Shown here piece after piece: positions 60,932 to 64,000 of a stretch of DNA of 64,000 nucleotides. The first letter of the stretch is position 1. Each line of letters opens with the position of its first letter. Position numbers and translations under genes: made by a program. The notes below the pieces were generated by a model, which saw only the letters and a list, made by a program, of their open reading frames with translations, searched no databases and had not been told where the DNA came from. Source of the stretch: Caulobacter sp. (GTDB taxonomy: Bacteria; Pseudomonadota; Alphaproteobacteria; Caulobacterales; Caulobacteraceae); the NCBI GenBank assembly GCA_017744495.1, contig JAGIBE010000133.1, positions 6,998 to 70,997 of the forward strand, in the 5' to 3' direction.

Positions 60932-62581
60932 CTATCGGCACTGGGCGGAGGCGGCGGGAAGGGGCGGCGCCAGGACGCCGACGTTCCAGTTCCACGGCGT
61001 GTCGCCCTGGGCCCGACGGCGGCACATGACTGTCTCGTTCAGCTCGTACATGCCCGGCCGGAGGTGAACCCCCGGCTGGGGTCCGTCGGTGAAGGCCATG
61101 TAGGCGCGCTCGGTCCCGTACGGCTTCCAGGCGGGCTCGCCGGCCGCCTTGGGGACGCCGTCGCGGGCGAACGAGGCCCAGTACTGGGTCATGGCCGCCG
61201 ACAGCTTGGCCTCGGCCGGGGTGTCGGGGTTTTTCGGCCAGGCCGGCGGCGTGGTCTTCATCGAGCCGAAGACGTAGGGGATTTCGCTGGCGTGGAAGCC
61301 GTGCAACCCCGCCGCGTCGGCCGCCGGATAGCCGTGGTCGAAGTAGTAGAGGTATCCAGGCCGGCCGATGGCCGTCTGCTTCGCCGCCAGCCGCTCGGCG
61401 GTCCAGCCGTAGAGGGCGTCGCGCGGGATCAGCAGCATGGCCTCGGCGAGGTCGGCGGATGGATAAAGCCGCAGGAATTCGTCGGCCTTGTCGCCGTAGC
61501 GCTTGCGGATCTCGGCCTCGTAGGTCGCCGCGTCGGCGGGCGGCGGCGGGGCGAGGAAGCGCAGCGAGCGGATCTCGCCGCTGTTGAATCCGGCCAGGAC
61601 CGGCACATGGGCCTGCTCGCCGCGGTCGAAGGCGTCGACCAGCTGGCTGGGCAGCACCTTGCCGTCGATCGCGCCGAAGGTCTGGAAGCCGACCGCCAGG
61701 GACTGGGTGGTCAGGGCCTCGGGGTCCATGGCCCGCAGATCGGCCAGGCTTTTGGCGCCCAGCTTCTGCGCCGTCAGCGCGCCCATGGTCTCGGCGGGGA
61801 CGTGGCCGTATTTCGGCTCGCGCAGCGGCGGGGTCGAGACCATGTAGGCGCTCTGGGCGATGGCCTTGTGGAACAGCCCCCGGGCCGGCGGCGAGGCCAG
61901 CAGGTACATGACGCTGAGACCGCCCGCCGACTCCCCGGCGATGGTCACATTCGACGGATCGCCCCCGAAGGCGGCGATATTGGTCTTCACCCACTTCAGG
62001 GCGGCGATCTGGTCCAGCAGGCCGTAGTTGCCCGAGACGTGGTCGGGCGACTCCGCGCTGAGCTCGGGGTGGGCCATGTAGCCCAGGACGCCCAGGCGGT
62101 AATTGATCGAGACGACCACCAGACCCTGCTTGGCCAGGGCGGTCCCGTCGTACATGCTTTCGCTGCTGGCGCCGCCGATCAGCGAGCCGCCGTGGATCCA
62201 GACCAGCACCGGGGCCTTCTTGGCCGCGTCGGGGGCCCAGACGTTCAGCGACAGGCAGTCCTCGCTCATCGCCTTCAGGGTCGAGCTGTAGATGCCGCCC
62301 GGGCGGGGCTTGGGCTGGTAACAGACGGGGCCGAAGTCCGAGGCGTCGCGCACCCCGCTCCAGGCCGGGGCGGCGACCGGCGGCTTCCAGCGCAGCGTCC
62401 CGACCGGGGCGGCGGCATAGGGCACGCCCTTGAACACCCGCAGGCCGTCCTGCTCGACCCCGCGCAGCGCGCCGGCGGGCGTCTTGATCACGGGAGATTG
62501 CGCCAGGGCGGGCGCCGCCGTCAGGGCCGCGAGCGCCAGGGCCGAAAGGGCCGGCGCCAAGGATGTCTTCCAAGCCCGCAT
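60932..62581 (-). CDS. Type-B carboxylesterase family protein
   Basis: GVPYAAAPVGTLRWKPP, EDCLSLNVWAPD, IAGESAGGLSVMYLL. Confidence 0.93.
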   Translation of the reverse strand: MRAWKTSLAPALSALALAALTAAPALAQSPVIKTPAGALRGVEQDGLRVFKGVPYAAAPVGTLRWKPPVAAPAWSGVRDASDFGPVCYQPKPRPGGIYSSTLKAMSEDCLSLNVWAPDAAKKAPVLVWIHGGSLIGGASSESMYDGTALAKQGLVVVSINYRLGVLGYMAHPELSAESPDHVSGNYGLLDQIAALKWVKTNIAAFGGDPSNVTIAGESAGGLSVMYLLASPPARGLFHKAIAQSAYMVSTPPLREPKYGHVPAETMGALTAQKLGAKSLADLRAMDPEALTTQSLAVGFQTFGAIDGKVLPSQLVDAFDRGEQAHVPVLAGFNSGEIRSLRFLAPPPPADAATYEAEIRKRYGDKADEFLRLYPSADLAEAMLLIPRDALYGWTAERLAAKQTAIGRPGYLYYFDHGYPAADAAGLHGFHASEIPYVFGSMKTTPPAWPKNPDTPAEAKLSAAMTQYWASFARDGVPKAAGEPAWKPYGTERAYMAFTDGPQPGVHLRPGMYELNETVMCRRRAQGDTPWNWNVGVLAPPLPAASAQCR

Positions 62582-62820
62582 GATGTGTCTCCCCGCTTGT
62601 GGCGTCGATCGTTAGCGCCGACGTTGCGCCCACAGCGTGCCCGAGAAATCCGCCCCATGTCAATGTTCACTCTCATGCGTGTGAACTTGATCTTTGCTCC
62701 GATTTCAGCGCATGCTCATGGAAAGCCAAGCTGGAAAACGGCGGCCGGAGGAAACCTTTTGAAGATCATCAGTGCAACGCGCGACGACTCCGTCCGCGCG
62801 ACCCTAGTCCAGGCGGGCCG

Positions 62821-64000
62821 ATGACCGCTTCGCCCTCCCCCCGCCCGATCGACGAACCCGCGCCTTCGACCGCCGTCGGCGGCCGCGCCTGGATCGTCCT
62901 GGCCATGCTGTGGTTCGTCTATGTCCTGAACTTCCTGGACCGACAGCTGATGTCGATCCTGGCCAAGCCGATCCAGGACAGCCTGCACGTCACCGACGGC
63001 CAGTTGGGCCTGATCGGCGGCCTCTATTTCGCGATGTTCTATTGCTTCATCGCCATTCCGGTCGGCTGGCTGGCCGACCGCACCAACCGCGTCGCGGTGC
63101 TGTCCGTGGCGTGCGGTATCTGGAGCGCGGCGACCGCGGCCTGCGGGTTCTCGGCCAATTACGCGCAGTTCGCCGTGTCGCGGATGACGGTGGGCTTCGG
63201 CGAGGCCGGCGGCGTGCCGCCCTCCTACGCCATCATCTCCGACTATTTCCCGCCCGGCAGGCGCGGCACGGCGCTGGGCATCTATAACCTGGGACCGCCG
63301 ATCGGGGCGGCGCTGGGCATCGCCTTCGGCGCGGCGATCGCGGCGGCCTTCGACTGGCGCCACGCCTTCATCTTCCTCGGCGCGGTCGGGGTCCTGACGG
63401 CGGTTGTCCTGCCGTTCATCGTCAAGGAACCGCCGCGCGGCGGTCTCGACGGCCTGGGGGGGGCGGCGCCCGTGAAGGCGGGCTTCTGGTCGACGCTGAA
63501 GATGTTCTTCTCGCGCCCGACCCTGGTGCTGGCGGCCCTCGGCAGCGGGGCGACCCAGTTCGTCACCTATGGCCTAGGCAACTTCACCACCCTGTTCCTG
63601 ATGCGCGAGAAGGGCATGGCCCTGCACGAGGTCGCCCTGTGGTACGCCCTGGTGGTGGGGATCGGCATGAGCGCCGGCATCTATGTCTCCGGCCGGGTGA
63701 TCGACCGCTTCACCCAGACGTCCAAGGTCGCCTACGCCATGGCGCCGGTGATCTCGCTGGTCCTGTCGATCCCGTTCTATATCGGCTTCGTCTGGGCCCC
63801 CACTTGGCCGGTAGCCCTGGCCTTCCTGTGCGGCCCGACCTTCCTGAACTACTTCTACCTGTCCTCGGCCGTGACCCTGGTGCAGCAGGAGGTGCGGCCC
63901 GAGCAGCGGGTCATGTCCGGCGCCCTGCTGCTGCTGGTCATGAACTTCATCGGCCTGGGCCTCGGGCCCACCTATGTCGGCGCTGCCAGCGACTTCTTCC
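62821..64000 (+). CDS. MFS transporter, truncated by window end
   Basis: ATG at 62821: MTASPSPRPIDEPAPSTAVGGRAWIVLAMLWFVYVLNFLDRQLMSILAKPIQDSL...GWLADRTNRVAV; open to the end, so absent from the ORF track. Confidence 0.9.
   Translation, partial: MTASPSPRPIDEPAPSTAVGGRAWIVLAMLWFVYVLNFLDRQLMSILAKPIQDSLHVTDGQLGLIGGLYFAMFYCFIAIPVGWLADRTNRVAVLSVACGIWSAATAACGFSANYAQFAVSRMTVGFGEAGGVPPSYAIISDYFPPGRRGTALGIYNLGPPIGAALGIAFGAAIAAAFDWRHAFIFLGAVGVLTAVVLPFIVKEPPRGGLDGLGGAAPVKAGFWSTLKMFFSRPTLVLAALGSGATQFVTYGLGNFTTLFLMREKGMALHEVALWYALVVGIGMSAGIYVSGRVIDRFTQTSKVAYAMAPVISLVLSIPFYIGFVWAPTWPVALAFLCGPTFLNYFYLSSAVTLVQQEVRPEQRVMSGALLLLVMNFIGLGLGPTYVGAASDFF

Overview
High-GC, gene-dense bacterial chromosome window. 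TonB-dependent receptors, SapC, Cupin_8 and flavin halogenase families, ECF/FecR and LacI regulation together suggest a Caulobacter-like alphaproteobacterium (inference, not verified). I read about 41 CDS (two cut by the window ends). I saw no rRNA, tRNA, CRISPR array or transposase gene. Main blocks: (A) 1-14340, a TonB receptor with two adjacent flavin-halogenase-family genes, a Cupin_8 gene, an MFS transporter, a LacI regulator, an SGNH hydrolase and a rhamnogalacturonan-lyase-like protein; (B) 14496-22393, an autotransporter with an orphan response regulator, a MarR-GNAT fusion and a two-component system; (C) 22490-29017, a second TonB receptor/SapC/Cupin_8/halogenase cassette; (D) 29630-41861, esterase, deacetylase, OmpA, amidohydrolase, porins and glutaminase; (E) 41946-46756, a DUF1254/DUF2092/low-complexity operon bracketed by a histidine kinase and a LuxR-type regulator; (F) 47551-54246, ECF sigma/FecR/TonB transducer/PhoD; (G) 54337-64000, secreted proteins and an acyl-CoA/ester catabolic cluster. 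Most notable observations: two versions of a TonB-receptor/halogenase/cupin cassette, one with a halogenase paralog that appears to have lost its catalytic residues; a 19-bp near-palindrome shared by two envelope-gene promoters; a dense TTGCG/CGCAA cluster upstream of one receptor; a twin 13-bp palindrome at the MarR-GNAT gene; GGGGACACACACTCAT hairpins repeated between genes; and a probable poly-C frameshift at a porin start. Family assignments are from motif recognition without database search.
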